This document shows positions 1 to 6,510 of a stretch of DNA of 9,587 nt, piece after piece; the first letter of the stretch is position 1, and the number at the start of each line of letters is the position of its first letter. The translations under genes were made by a program, and so were the position numbers. The stretch lies in contig JAPLJM010000192.1 in NCBI GenBank assembly GCA_026388595.1, positions 1 to 9,587 of the forward strand, written 5' to 3'. The notes beneath the pieces were generated by a model. The model ran no database searches and was not told the origin of the DNA. It saw only the letters and a list, made by a program, of their open reading frames with translations. The DNA comes from Deltaproteobacteria bacterium. GTDB lineage: Bacteria > Desulfobacterota > Syntrophia > Syntrophales > Fen-1087.

Positions 1-56
1 AGCAGACCGATCAAACCCAGAACTGCCGAGACGGCGCCAGCGATGAGCAATGACAT
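1..56 (-). CDS. N-terminus of a small hydrophobic protein (partial)
   Basis: Reading leftwards from an ATG at 56, the frame stays open to the window edge and encodes 18 residues, MSLLIAGAVSAVLGLIGL. These are entirely hydrophobic or small and look like a signal anchor or first membrane helix. A strong Shine-Dalgarno AGGAGG (complement of 65-70) lies 8 nt upstream of the ATG, which is the main reason to accept so short a fragment. The gene is divergent from the histidine cluster. The family cannot be told from 18 residues; a small inner-membrane protein is likely but inferred. Confidence 0.6.
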   Translation of the reverse strand, partial: MSLLIAGAVSAVLGLIGL

Positions 57-264
57 GGCTTTTTCCTCCTTGACCCTAGTGTTAGAGCGATTTTGTACAG
101 CTGCTTTTTCCTGGTCCCGCTCCATCAAAAAACCTGCAAACCTGCCACCCCTTGCGTACAGGGAACTTCTATCATAAACACGAGGGCGAGGCAAGGTGAA
201 TGTGTTCGGACAATGGAGGTTAAGCAAAAAGGTTGCGGAAGGGGGGTTCTTAAAGAAATAATGC

Positions 265-293
265 TTGATAAAAATGGATTCTTAAACTAGCAT
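265..293 (+). promoter_or_regulatory. Candidate sigma-70 promoter for the his cluster
   Basis: TTGATA (265-270, 5 of 6 matches to the -35 consensus) is followed after 17 nt by TAGCAT (288-293, 4 of 6 to the -10 consensus). Transcription would begin near 300, about 34 nt before hisI. The rest of the 57-333 gap shows no terminator, no riboswitch I recognise, and no His-rich leader peptide, so classical his attenuation is not seen. Confidence 0.45.
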
Positions 294-333
294 ACGTTGC
301 CTGAAATAATACGATAAATGAGGATATGGGTTA

Positions 334-711
334 ATGTTTGATCCCGATTTTGAGAAGGGAGGAGGGTTGCTCCCGGCGATCGTTCAGGACGACCAGACGG
401 GCGAGGTGCTGATGCTGGCTTATATGAACCGCGATGCCTGGCAAAAAACGCTGGAGACAGGCAAGGCAACATTTTGGAGCCGTTCCCGAAATGCCTTATG
501 GCTGAAGGGGGAGACCTCAGGTCATGTCCAGCTTGTCCATGAAGTGCGGATGGACTGTGACAACGATACAATTTTACTCAAGGTTCATCAGCTTGGCGGG
601 GCTGCCTGCCATACCGGTTACCGGTCCTGCTTTTATCGAAAGCTGGTCAACGGCGTGGTTGAAAATGCAGGTGTGAGAATATTTGATCCGGAGGTTGTCT
701 ATAAAAAATGA
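334..711 (+). CDS. hisI: Phosphoribosyl-AMP cyclohydrolase HisI
   Basis: This cytoplasmic enzyme opens the adenine ring of phosphoribosyl-AMP to give ProFAR, step 3 of histidine synthesis. The 125-residue length is that of the monofunctional enzyme; there is no C-terminal HisE pyrophosphohydrolase domain. Visible signatures are FWSRSR (47-52), LWLKGETSG (55-63), the metal-binding DCDND (74-78; Asp74/76/78 for Mg, Cys75 for Zn) and CHTGYRSC (92-99), whose two cysteines complete the zinc site. The start is the ATG at 334, with a weak GAGG at 320-323. The 3' end overlaps hisG by 4 nt (ATGA), implying translational coupling. A separate hisE is not in the window. Confidence 0.97.
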   Translation: MFDPDFEKGGGLLPAIVQDDQTGEVLMLAYMNRDAWQKTLETGKATFWSRSRNALWLKGETSGHVQLVHEVRMDCDNDTILLKVHQLGGAACHTGYRSCFYRKLVNGVVENAGVRIFDPEVVYKK

Positions 712-1580
712 ATAAGTTGAAACTGGGTATTCCCAAAGGCAGTCTGGAGACCAACACGGTTGAGCTTTTCAAAAGGGCCGGCTGGCGCATCTCCTATGAC
801 AGCCGGAGCTATTTCCCTGATATTGATGATGACGAGATTACCTGCAGCCTGGTCCGTGCACAGGAAATGTCGAGATATGTGGAAGGCGGGACGCTGGACC
901 TGGGACTGACGGGAAAAGACTGGGTCATTGAAAATGATTCAACGGTCGTGACCGTACAGGACCTTGTCTATTCGAAGACTTCAACCAGAAAGGCAAGGTG
1001 GGTCCTCGTTGTCCGTGAAGATTCGCCGATCCAATCTCTTGATGATATGCAGGGGAAGCGCATCTCCACGGAGCTGGTTCAGTTTACAAAACGATATTTT
1101 CAGGAAAGAAATATTGGCGTTCATGTGGAATTTTCCTGGGGGGCGACAGAGGCGAAAGTGGTGGAAGGCTTGGTGGATGCGATTGTGGAAGTCACTGAAA
1201 CAGGCTCCACGATCAGGGCCAATAAGCTCAGAATCGTTCATGAATTGATGCAGACCAATACACAGCTCATTGCCAACCCGTCTGCCTGGGAAGATCCCTG
1301 GAAGCGACAAAAAATTGAGCAGATCAGGATGCTCCTGAATGGTTCACTCCAGGCGCTGGGGAAGGTGGGCTTGAAATTAAATGTGTCCAAGGAAAATCTC
1401 GGGCGGGTCGTCCTTTTGCTGCCGTCACTGAAAGCGCCGACCATATCAAATTTATATTCCGAAGAATGGTTTGCCATAGAGACCATCGTCAGTGCCGGCA
1501 TCGTCCGCGATTTGATTCCCCTGCTCCGGGAAGCAGGGGCAGAAGGCATTATTGAGTATCCGTTGAATAAAGTAATATGA
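708..1580 (+). CDS. hisG: ATP phosphoribosyltransferase HisG, long form
   Basis: It catalyses the first committed step of histidine synthesis, joining PRPP and ATP to give phosphoribosyl-ATP. At 290 residues it is the long, hexameric type. The N-terminal catalytic part opens with KLKLGIPKGSL and carries the PRPP-binding signature DAIVEVTETGSTIRAN at 157-172. From about residue 215 to the end it has the ACT-like HisG_C domain, ending in GAEGIIEYPLNKVI; in this family that domain mediates feedback inhibition by histidine. Such enzymes need no HisZ, and none is seen. The ATG at 708 overlaps the hisI stop, and the stop at 1578-1580 also overlaps an ATG that could begin hisB. Confidence 0.97.
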   Translation: MNKLKLGIPKGSLETNTVELFKRAGWRISYDSRSYFPDIDDDEITCSLVRAQEMSRYVEGGTLDLGLTGKDWVIENDSTVVTVQDLVYSKTSTRKARWVLVVREDSPIQSLDDMQGKRISTELVQFTKRYFQERNIGVHVEFSWGATEAKVVEGLVDAIVEVTETGSTIRANKLRIVHELMQTNTQLIANPSAWEDPWKRQKIEQIRMLLNGSLQALGKVGLKLNVSKENLGRVVLLLPSLKAPTISNLYSEEWFAIETIVSAGIVRDLIPLLREAGAEGIIEYPLNKVI

Positions 1581-1594
1581 AGAGGATGAAGACG

Positions 1595-2182
1595 ATGAAC
1601 AGGATCTCCAAAATTCACAGAAAAACATCGGAAACGGAGGTATCCATTGAAATCAATCTGGATGGATACGGAAAAGCGGAGATCGATACCACGGTTCCGT
1701 TTCTGGATCACATGTTCCATCTATTCTCAAAACACGGGTTTTTCGATCTTTGTGTGAAAAGCCGGGGGGATACATCCGTCGATGACCACCATCTTGTGGA
1801 GGACCTGGGCATTTGTCTGGGGGATGCCGTAAAACAGGCGCTGGGCGGGAAGGAAGGGATTGCCCGTTACGGGACATCGCTGGTTCCCATGGATGAAACC
1901 CTCTGCAATGTGGCGATTGACATTTCCGGTCGCCCTTATCTGATTTATCATGCCTCTCTCGGAGAGGCAAAAATCGGTGCCTTTGACCCGGTCCTGATCA
2001 AAGAGTTTTTTAAATCTTTTTCAGACCATAGCGGAATGACCTTGCATATCAACGTGCATTATGGTAGCAATAACCATCACATCGTAGAAGCCATCTTCAA
2101 GGCCTTTGCCCGTGCGCTCCATGAAGCTGTAACCCTCCATGGCCGCATCGAGGGGGTCCTGTCTACCAAAGGGAGCCTGTAG
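1595..2182 (+). CDS. hisB: Imidazoleglycerol-phosphate dehydratase HisB
   Basis: It dehydrates imidazoleglycerol phosphate to imidazoleacetol phosphate (step 6). It is the stand-alone dehydratase of about 195 residues, without the N-terminal histidinol-phosphatase domain of enteric HisB. The two manganese-binding repeats are visible as FLDHM...DDHHLVEDLG and HHIVEAIFKAFARAL. DISGRPYL and the C-terminal STKGSL are also typical. I place the start at 1595 because MNRISKIHRKTSET matches the usual N-terminus and AGAGG (1581-1585) lies 9 nt upstream. An in-frame ATG at 1577, overlapping the hisG stop as ATGA, would add six residues and cannot be excluded. The lipoprotein gene follows after 5 nt. 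Confidence 0.96.
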   Translation: MNRISKIHRKTSETEVSIEINLDGYGKAEIDTTVPFLDHMFHLFSKHGFFDLCVKSRGDTSVDDHHLVEDLGICLGDAVKQALGGKEGIARYGTSLVPMDETLCNVAIDISGRPYLIYHASLGEAKIGAFDPVLIKEFFKSFSDHSGMTLHINVHYGSNNHHIVEAIFKAFARALHEAVTLHGRIEGVLSTKGSL

Positions 2183-2187
2183 CCGTC

Positions 2188-2928
2188 GTGAAGTTTAGAA
2201 AAAATCTGGAGAGACCCTTGAGCGAAATCGACCGGGGATGGGCGTGCCTGCATAAAATCATAAATTTGTGCGGGTTGTCCGTCATCTTTCTGGGGGTCAT
2301 GGGATGCTACAATGGGGGTGGTTCGGGAACGACGCTGCAACCGGGCAGCAAGCCGGTCTTTCAGCATGTGGCGGTGGCGCCTTTTCAACAATCCACGCCG
2401 GAACAGACAGATATTAATGCGGTTGATTGCAGCCGTTGCGGGTATTTTACCAGCGTGGGCGGATCCCCTGATCATCCGGAAGCCATTGTTGAAAAAATCT
2501 TTATCGAGCGGCTCAACGCCGGCTATAAAGTCAACATCATCCCTCCGGACCGTGTAGCCGGGATGTATGAGCGCTACATCGGATCTTTTGATAAGGTCAC
2601 GCCGCTGGCGCTGTTGAAGAAAGTTGGCGATGATCTCGAGGCGGATGGGATCATTTTTGGTTATGTCTATCGTTTTCGAGAGCGCCAGGGAACGCCTTAT
2701 GCCGCCGCGAAACCCGCCTCGGCAGCCTTTGAAATCTACCTTTTCAGAGTCAGCGACAGTGCCTTGATCTGGAAGGGCCGTTTTGACAAAACACAAACCT
2801 CCCTGATGGAAAATCTTTTTCAGGCGTCTGCCTTTCTGAAGGGTGGCGGTAAGTGGCTAACGGTAAGGGAATTGTCCGACGGTGGGATGGACGATATCAT
2901 GAAAAACTTTCCTGCCCTGTCCAAATAG
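2188..2928 (+). CDS. Uncharacterised lipoprotein inside the his cluster
   Basis: A protein of up to 246 residues with an N-terminal hydrophobic helix (about 24-39) ending in VMGC, a plausible lipobox with Cys40 as the lipidated residue. The mature part begins with a flexible Gly/Ser/Thr stretch. It continues with VAVAPF (61-66), a CSRC pair (Cys81, Cys84), and ADGIIFGYVYRFRERQG followed by a beta-rich segment ending near WKGRFD. The order VAVAPF, a helix with DRV, then ADGIIFG resembles CsgG/LpoB-type envelope lipoproteins, but this is only a fold-level impression. The start is uncertain: GTG at 2188, or TTG at 2218 with GGAG 6 nt upstream, which leaves a more normal signal peptide. It probably acts in the envelope. 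Nothing in it suggests a role in histidine synthesis. Confidence 0.8.
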   Translation: MKFRKNLERPLSEIDRGWACLHKIINLCGLSVIFLGVMGCYNGGGSGTTLQPGSKPVFQHVAVAPFQQSTPEQTDINAVDCSRCGYFTSVGGSPDHPEAIVEKIFIERLNAGYKVNIIPPDRVAGMYERYIGSFDKVTPLALLKKVGDDLEADGIIFGYVYRFRERQGTPYAAAKPASAAFEIYLFRVSDSALIWKGRFDKTQTSLMENLFQASAFLKGGGKWLTVRELSDGGMDDIMKNFPALSK

Positions 2929-2964
2929 TTCCGTCTGACGATCACAGCACCGGCAGTCATACCT

Positions 2965-2998
2965 TCGGAATTTCATGAAGTGGGGATTCCGATTTTTT
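2965..2998 (+). terminator. Terminator-like hairpin just upstream of hisA
   Basis: TCGGAAT (2965-2971) pairs perfectly with ATTCCGA (2986-2992) over 7 bp, with a 14-nt loop and an immediate run of six T (2993-2998). This has the form of an intrinsic terminator, weakened by the large loop. It ends only 5 nt before the hisA Shine-Dalgarno, leaving no room for a promoter between them. It may be a partial terminator, an attenuator, or a leftover. Confidence 0.6.
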
Positions 2999-3003
2999 CT
3001 TTT

Positions 3004-3007
3004 GGAG
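3004..3007 (+). promoter_or_regulatory. Ribosome binding site fixing the hisA start
   Basis: GGAG lies 6 nt before the GTG at 3014. It decides between that GTG and an in-frame ATG at 2975, which would sit inside the hairpin and add 13 residues foreign to the family. Confidence 0.75.
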
Positions 3008-3013
3008 ACAAGC

Positions 3014-3739
3014 GTGATTGTTATACCGGCGATTGACTTAAAAAACGGCAAATGTGTCCGGTTGGCGCAGGGCGATTTTCAGCGGGCCACGATTTATTCA
3101 GAAAATCCTGTGGAAATTGCAGAACAATGGCGGGCACAAGGGGCCCAGCGAATTCACATTGTCGATCTGGATGGCAGCCTGGCCGGATCGCCCCGGAACA
3201 GGGCGGTGATTCTGGAGATCGTCAAGGCCATACCCATTCCGATTGAGCTGGGCGGCGGTATCCGGGATATGAAGACAATCGAGTTTTATCTTCAACAGGG
3301 GGTGCAATGGGTCATTCTCGGCACCGCCGCACTGAAGAACGAGGCGTTTGTCCGGGATGCCTGCCTGCAGTTCAGCGGTCGTATTATCGTCGGGATTGAT
3401 GCACAGGATGGCCTGGTCGCTGTTCAGGGTTGGACGGAAAAGACATCCGAACCCGCTGTGGCTGTTGCCAGGCGGTACGAAGACCATGGTCTGGCGGCGA
3501 TCGTTTACACGGACATCCAGCGGGATGGCATGGAAACCGGTGTCAATGTTGAAGCCACCCGCATCCTCGCGGAAGCCGTGAGCATTCCCATTATTGCCTC
3601 CGGGGGGGTGGCCTGTATGAGTGACATTGAACAGGTGCTCGACCTCGAACCCTTTGGGGTCATGGGGGTCATTGTCGGTAAGGCCCTCTATACGGGGGGG
3701 CTGAGTTTGGAAGCGGCAATCGACAGGGCGAAAAGGTAA
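3014..3739 (+). CDS. hisA: ProFAR isomerase HisA
   Basis: It converts ProFAR to PRFAR (step 4) through an Amadori rearrangement in a (beta/alpha)8 barrel. With the GTG start at 3014 the protein is 241 residues, the normal size, and begins MIVIPAIDLKNGKCVRL, which contains the N-terminal catalytic Asp. Further barrel motifs are HIVDLDGSLAG, IELGGGIRD, IIVGIDAQDGLVAVQGWTE with the second catalytic Asp region, YTDIQRDGMETGVN and IIASGGV. The phrase VAVQGWTE favours HisA over its paralogue HisF. The usual partners hisH and hisF do not flank it. A HIT-family gene follows after 24 nt, probably co-transcribed. Confidence 0.96.
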   Translation: MIVIPAIDLKNGKCVRLAQGDFQRATIYSENPVEIAEQWRAQGAQRIHIVDLDGSLAGSPRNRAVILEIVKAIPIPIELGGGIRDMKTIEFYLQQGVQWVILGTAALKNEAFVRDACLQFSGRIIVGIDAQDGLVAVQGWTEKTSEPAVAVARRYEDHGLAAIVYTDIQRDGMETGVNVEATRILAEAVSIPIIASGGVACMSDIEQVLDLEPFGVMGVIVGKALYTGGLSLEAAIDRAKR

Positions 3740-3763
3740 ATAATTATTTTCAGGGGGCATATT

Positions 3764-4108
3764 ATGGAGGACTGTATTTTCTGCAGGATCGTAAGCGGTC
3801 AAATTCCAAGCTCCAAGGTCTATGAAACGGATCAAGTCCTGGCCTTTGATGATATCCATCCCATGGCGCCCGTACACGTCATTGTGATTCCGAAGGCCCA
3901 TATTCCGACGCTGATGGATCTGACCGATGAACGGATGAAGGATATGACCGCCCTGATCCAGGCAGTTCAGGAAGTGGCAATAATCAAGAAAATCGATGCA
4001 AAGGGCTTCAGGACGGTTATCAACTGCAAGGAGGAGGGAGGACAGGTGATTTTTCACCTTCATCTTCATGTACTGGGTGGTGATAAGCTCAGGGACGCCT
4101 TGAACTGA
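3764..4108 (+). CDS. HIT-family (HinT-like) purine nucleotide hydrolase
   Basis: A 114-residue protein of the histidine triad superfamily, HinT branch. These enzymes hydrolyse nucleoside phosphoramidates and acyl-adenylates to AMP. The zinc-type N-terminus CIFCRI (Cys4, Cys7) is present, followed by the fold hallmarks AFDDIHPMAPVHVIVIPKAHI. The triad itself is HLHLH at 98-102, with His100 in the nucleophile position. The Arg that often follows LGG is Asp here (GGD). AGGGGG at 3752-3757 lies 6 nt before the ATG. It is the last gene before a new promoter, so it probably ends the his transcript, though I see no clear terminator after it. Confidence 0.93.
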   Translation: MEDCIFCRIVSGQIPSSKVYETDQVLAFDDIHPMAPVHVIVIPKAHIPTLMDLTDERMKDMTALIQAVQEVAIIKKIDAKGFRTVINCKEEGGQVIFHLHLHVLGGDKLRDALN

Positions 4109-4125
4109 ATTTTACAGGATGTCTG

Positions 4126-4153
4126 TTGACAAATTGTCAATGCGACATATCAT
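4126..4153 (+). promoter_or_regulatory. Strong sigma-70 promoter with palindromic -35 region
   Basis: TTGACA (4126-4131, a perfect -35) and TATCAT (4148-4153, 5 of 6 to the -10) are separated by 16 nt. The -35 is one arm of the perfect inverted repeat TTGACA-AAT-TGTCAA (4126-4140), which could be a repressor operator. Transcription should begin near 4160, about 25 nt before yqeY, and drive yqeY-dnaG-rpoD. Confidence 0.75.
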
Positions 4154-4173
4154 AACAAGGGTAAGGATAGGCA

Positions 4174-4180
4174 GAGGTGA
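4174..4180 (+). promoter_or_regulatory. Ribosome binding site fixing the yqeY start
   Basis: GAGGTGA, with its GAGG core 7 nt before the ATG at 4185. It rules out the longer in-frame reading from 4119, which would begin upstream of the promoter at 4126-4153. Confidence 0.8.
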
Positions 4181-4184
4181 GACC

Positions 4185-4631
4185 ATGACATTTAAAACAA
4201 AAATTGATCAGGATATGGTGGCTGCGGCCAAGGGAAAGGATAAAATGACCCTGTCCTCGTTGCGCCTGATCAAAACGGCCCTGCACAACCGGGAAATCGA
4301 TCTTAAACGCGACGTGAATGATACGGAATTTCTGCAGATCCTGTCCAGTATGGTGAAGCAGCGCAGGGATTCTATCGAGCAGTTTGAGCGGGGCGGACGG
4401 CAGGATCTTGTGGAGAAGGAACAGGCGGAGCTGAAAATTATCCAGGCCTTCATGCCGGAGCAGATGTCTGAGGAAGATATCCTCCAGGAGATTCGGAAGG
4501 CCATTGATGAAACGGGAGCCCTGAGTGTCAAGGATATGGGAAAGGTCATGAAGATCTTGATGCCGAAACTGACCGGCAAGGCCGATGGGAAACTCCTGGG
4601 TGAAAAGGTCAAGGCGGCCCTGTCCGCCTAG
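4185..4631 (+). CDS. yqeY: GatB/YqeY-domain protein
   Basis: A 148-residue, mainly helical protein matching the stand-alone YqeY family, which is related to the tail domain of the GatB subunit of tRNA amidotransferase. Its exact role is not established; tRNA binding is proposed from the GatB homology. Recognisable features are the early LRLIKTALHNREID, the middle MVKQRRDSIEQFERGGRQDLVEKEQAEL, then IIQAFMPEQMSEEDI and the C-terminal KDMGKVMKILMPKLTGKADG. It is first in the dnaG-rpoD transcription unit, a position occupied by rpsU in Escherichia coli. It lies 65 nt before the dnaG start with a hairpin in the gap. Confidence 0.93.
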   Translation: MTFKTKIDQDMVAAAKGKDKMTLSSLRLIKTALHNREIDLKRDVNDTEFLQILSSMVKQRRDSIEQFERGGRQDLVEKEQAELKIIQAFMPEQMSEEDILQEIRKAIDETGALSVKDMGKVMKILMPKLTGKADGKLLGEKVKAALSA

Positions 4632-4647
4632 CCGTGAACGCTTGTAT

Positions 4648-4674
4648 GGTCCGTGCCTGCTGATTGATCGGACC
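4648..4674 (+). promoter_or_regulatory. Hairpin in the yqeY-dnaG gap
   Basis: GGTCCG (4648-4653) pairs with CGGACC (4669-4674) around a 15-nt loop, followed by the T-rich but interrupted GATTTGTTTT. It is too imperfect to call a full intrinsic terminator. It may reduce read-through into dnaG, as the terminator between rpsU and dnaG does in E. coli (analogy only). Confidence 0.4.
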
Positions 4675-4684
4675 GATTTGTTTT

Positions 4685-4690
4685 AAGAGG
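4685..4690 (+). promoter_or_regulatory. Ribosome binding site for the TTG start of dnaG
   Basis: AAGAGG lies 6 nt before the TTG at 4697. It supports that rare start over an ATG at 4664 (inside the hairpin) and a GTG at 4691 (too close to the site). Confidence 0.65.
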
Positions 4691-4696
4691 GTGCGA

Positions 4697-6466
4697 TTGA
4701 AGGGTTACATACCGGACATTAAGATTGAGGAGATAAAAAACCGGGCCAATATTGTTGATCTGATTTCAGAATACGTAACACTGAAAAAGGCGGGTCGGAA
4801 CTTTGTCGGCCTTTGCCCTTTTCATAAGGAAAAAACGCCTTCGTTCACCGTCACGCCGGACCGCCAGATGTTTTACTGTTTCGGATGCAGCGAGGGCGGA
4901 AATATATTTGCTTTTTTGATGAAAGTCAGCCAGATGAGCTATCCTGAAGCCGTCCGGCATCTGGCGAAAAAAACCGGCGTCATTATTCCGGAGCGGGTTA
5001 CCCAAAAGGAGAAAGAGGAAGCCAGCTACCAGGAGCAGTTGATCAGAATCAATGAGATGGCATCCGGCCATTATATCAGGAATCTGGCTTCACCTTCCGG
5101 AAAAGAGGCCTTGGCTTATCTCCGGCAGCGGGGAATCGGGGAGGAGGTCGTCAGGGAGTTTCGTATCGGTTTTGCCTTGAACGGCTGGCGCCACCTGCGC
5201 GACTTCCTTGAAAAGGAAAAAGCATCTTTGACAAATGCCGAACAGGCAGGGCTCCTCATCCCTGGTAAGGAGGCCTCCCTGTATGACCGTTTCCGGGGCC
5301 GATTGATGTTCCCCATCGAAGACCTCAGTGGCCGCGTCATCGCTTTCGGGGGAAGGATCATGGGTGAGGGAGAGCCCAAGTATCTCAATTCCCCTGAATC
5401 GGGTGTTTATATCAAGGGGAGGAATCTCTACGCACTCAACCGGGCAAAAGAGGCCATCCGCAAGCAGGGTTATGCCATTCTGGTGGAGGGCTATTTTGAC
5501 CTGATTTCACTCTGGAATGCAGGCATCACCCATGTCGTTGCCACGCTGGGGACGGCCTTGACGAAAGACCAGGTTGATCTTATCGGACGTTATACAGCAA
5601 ATGTTGTGGCGCTTTTCGATCCTGATGAGGCAGGCCGGAAAGCCCTGGCGAGAAGCCTGGAACTTTTCCTGGCAGGCAATCTGAGTGCCCGCGCTCTTGT
5701 CCTTCCTGACGGCCGTGACCCCGACGATTATGTCCGGGCCCACGGCGGAGACCAGCTGCTGGCGCTGATCGACCGTGCTCCCTCCATTGTGGATTACTAT
5801 ATTGATCACATTCTGGGAGATCAGGGTGGTTTTGAAAAAGATCGGGATTCGGTCCATAAGGCCGTTGCTTTTATCAAACATATTGAAAATGCCATCGACC
5901 GGAATCTTTTCATCAAGCGGGTCTCAGAAAAGCTCGGCATTGACCAGGAACTTTTGAAAAAAGAAATTTATCATACCTTGCCCTCTGTAACAGACGCCAA
6001 CACAACCCGAGGCAGCCGTATAGTTGATATCGAAAAGCTGGAACTGAACTTAATCCATCTTTTACTCATACATCCGGAAAAAATCACCGGCGTGGCACAG
6101 ACAAGGGCCCTGGATTATTTTACGAATAGCGGTTTGAAAAATTTCGGAGAGATGCTGCAGAGCATGGCCGCCGGTTCACAGCCGGTGGATGCAGTCGAGA
6201 TGGTAAGCCGTTTGAACCCGGGACCCCTCCGGGAAGGTCTCATGAAAAAGCTCATGGAGGCGCAACCCCCTGAAGAAGATAAAATGCTGGAGCGTATGAT
6301 CTCCGATACCGCGCGACAGATCAGACGGCGCTGGTATAAGGAAAAACGCAAGGCGCTGGGGATGAATATTAGAAAGGCACAGGAGGCAGGTGATGTGAAC
6401 CTGTGCAACCAGCTTTTAGTGGAGCAGGACCGTCTGTTAAAAGAGGAAAAGGTGCAAGGGGTTTGA
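4697..6466 (+). CDS. dnaG: DNA primase DnaG
   Basis: It synthesises the RNA primers for lagging-strand replication, working with the DnaB helicase. From the TTG start the protein is 589 residues, normal for the family. In order it shows: the CHC2 zinc ribbon (Cys40-PFH43 and YCFGC with Cys61/Cys64), followed by FAFLMKVSQMSYPEAVRHLA; the primase core with RFRGRLMFPIED, FGGRIMGEGEPKYLNSPE and LYALNRAKEAI; and the Toprim domain with VEGYFD (Glu264) and FDPDEAG (Asp308, Asp310) as the metal-binding acids, then LPDGRDPDDYV. A helical C-terminal DnaB-interaction region runs from about 430 onward. MKGYIPDIKIEEIKNRANIVDLI matches the usual N-terminus, supporting the TTG. rpoD follows after 44 nt with no clear promoter between. 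Confidence 0.97.
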   Translation: MKGYIPDIKIEEIKNRANIVDLISEYVTLKKAGRNFVGLCPFHKEKTPSFTVTPDRQMFYCFGCSEGGNIFAFLMKVSQMSYPEAVRHLAKKTGVIIPERVTQKEKEEASYQEQLIRINEMASGHYIRNLASPSGKEALAYLRQRGIGEEVVREFRIGFALNGWRHLRDFLEKEKASLTNAEQAGLLIPGKEASLYDRFRGRLMFPIEDLSGRVIAFGGRIMGEGEPKYLNSPESGVYIKGRNLYALNRAKEAIRKQGYAILVEGYFDLISLWNAGITHVVATLGTALTKDQVDLIGRYTANVVALFDPDEAGRKALARSLELFLAGNLSARALVLPDGRDPDDYVRAHGGDQLLALIDRAPSIVDYYIDHILGDQGGFEKDRDSVHKAVAFIKHIENAIDRNLFIKRVSEKLGIDQELLKKEIYHTLPSVTDANTTRGSRIVDIEKLELNLIHLLLIHPEKITGVAQTRALDYFTNSGLKNFGEMLQSMAAGSQPVDAVEMVSRLNPGPLREGLMKKLMEAQPPEEDKMLERMISDTARQIRRRWYKEKRKALGMNIRKAQEAGDVNLCNQLLVEQDRLLKEEKVQGV

Positions 6467-6510
6467 ACTTGTTCATTATAACATGAAAAATCGTACCGGG
6501 AGAAAACGAG

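Noticed and set aside
93..290. Open frame of 65 codons upstream of hisI
   Set aside because: No Shine-Dalgarno, no recognisable composition or domain, and it covers the candidate his promoter. It has no His run, so it is not a his leader peptide.
2077..2796. Antisense frame of 239 codons opposite the lipoprotein gene
   Set aside because: The + strand frame has a start with nearby ribosome sites, a lipobox and sensible spacing to hisB. The antisense frame overlaps the end of hisB and lacks any such signals.
3098..4069. Long antisense frame (323 codons) opposite hisA and the HIT gene
   Set aside because: Both + strand genes are fully recognisable families. The antisense protein has no domain-like pattern and reads as a mirror of their codon bias.
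4119..4184. Longer N-terminus for the YqeY protein
   Set aside because: It would start upstream of the -35 of a strong promoter and lacks a ribosome site; the ATG at 4185 has GAGGTGA and gives the family's normal length.
6463..6482. Possible promoter between dnaG and rpoD (TTGAAC and TATAAC)
   Set aside because: The two boxes are only 8 nt apart, and no acceptable -35 exists at 16-18 nt from TATAAC.
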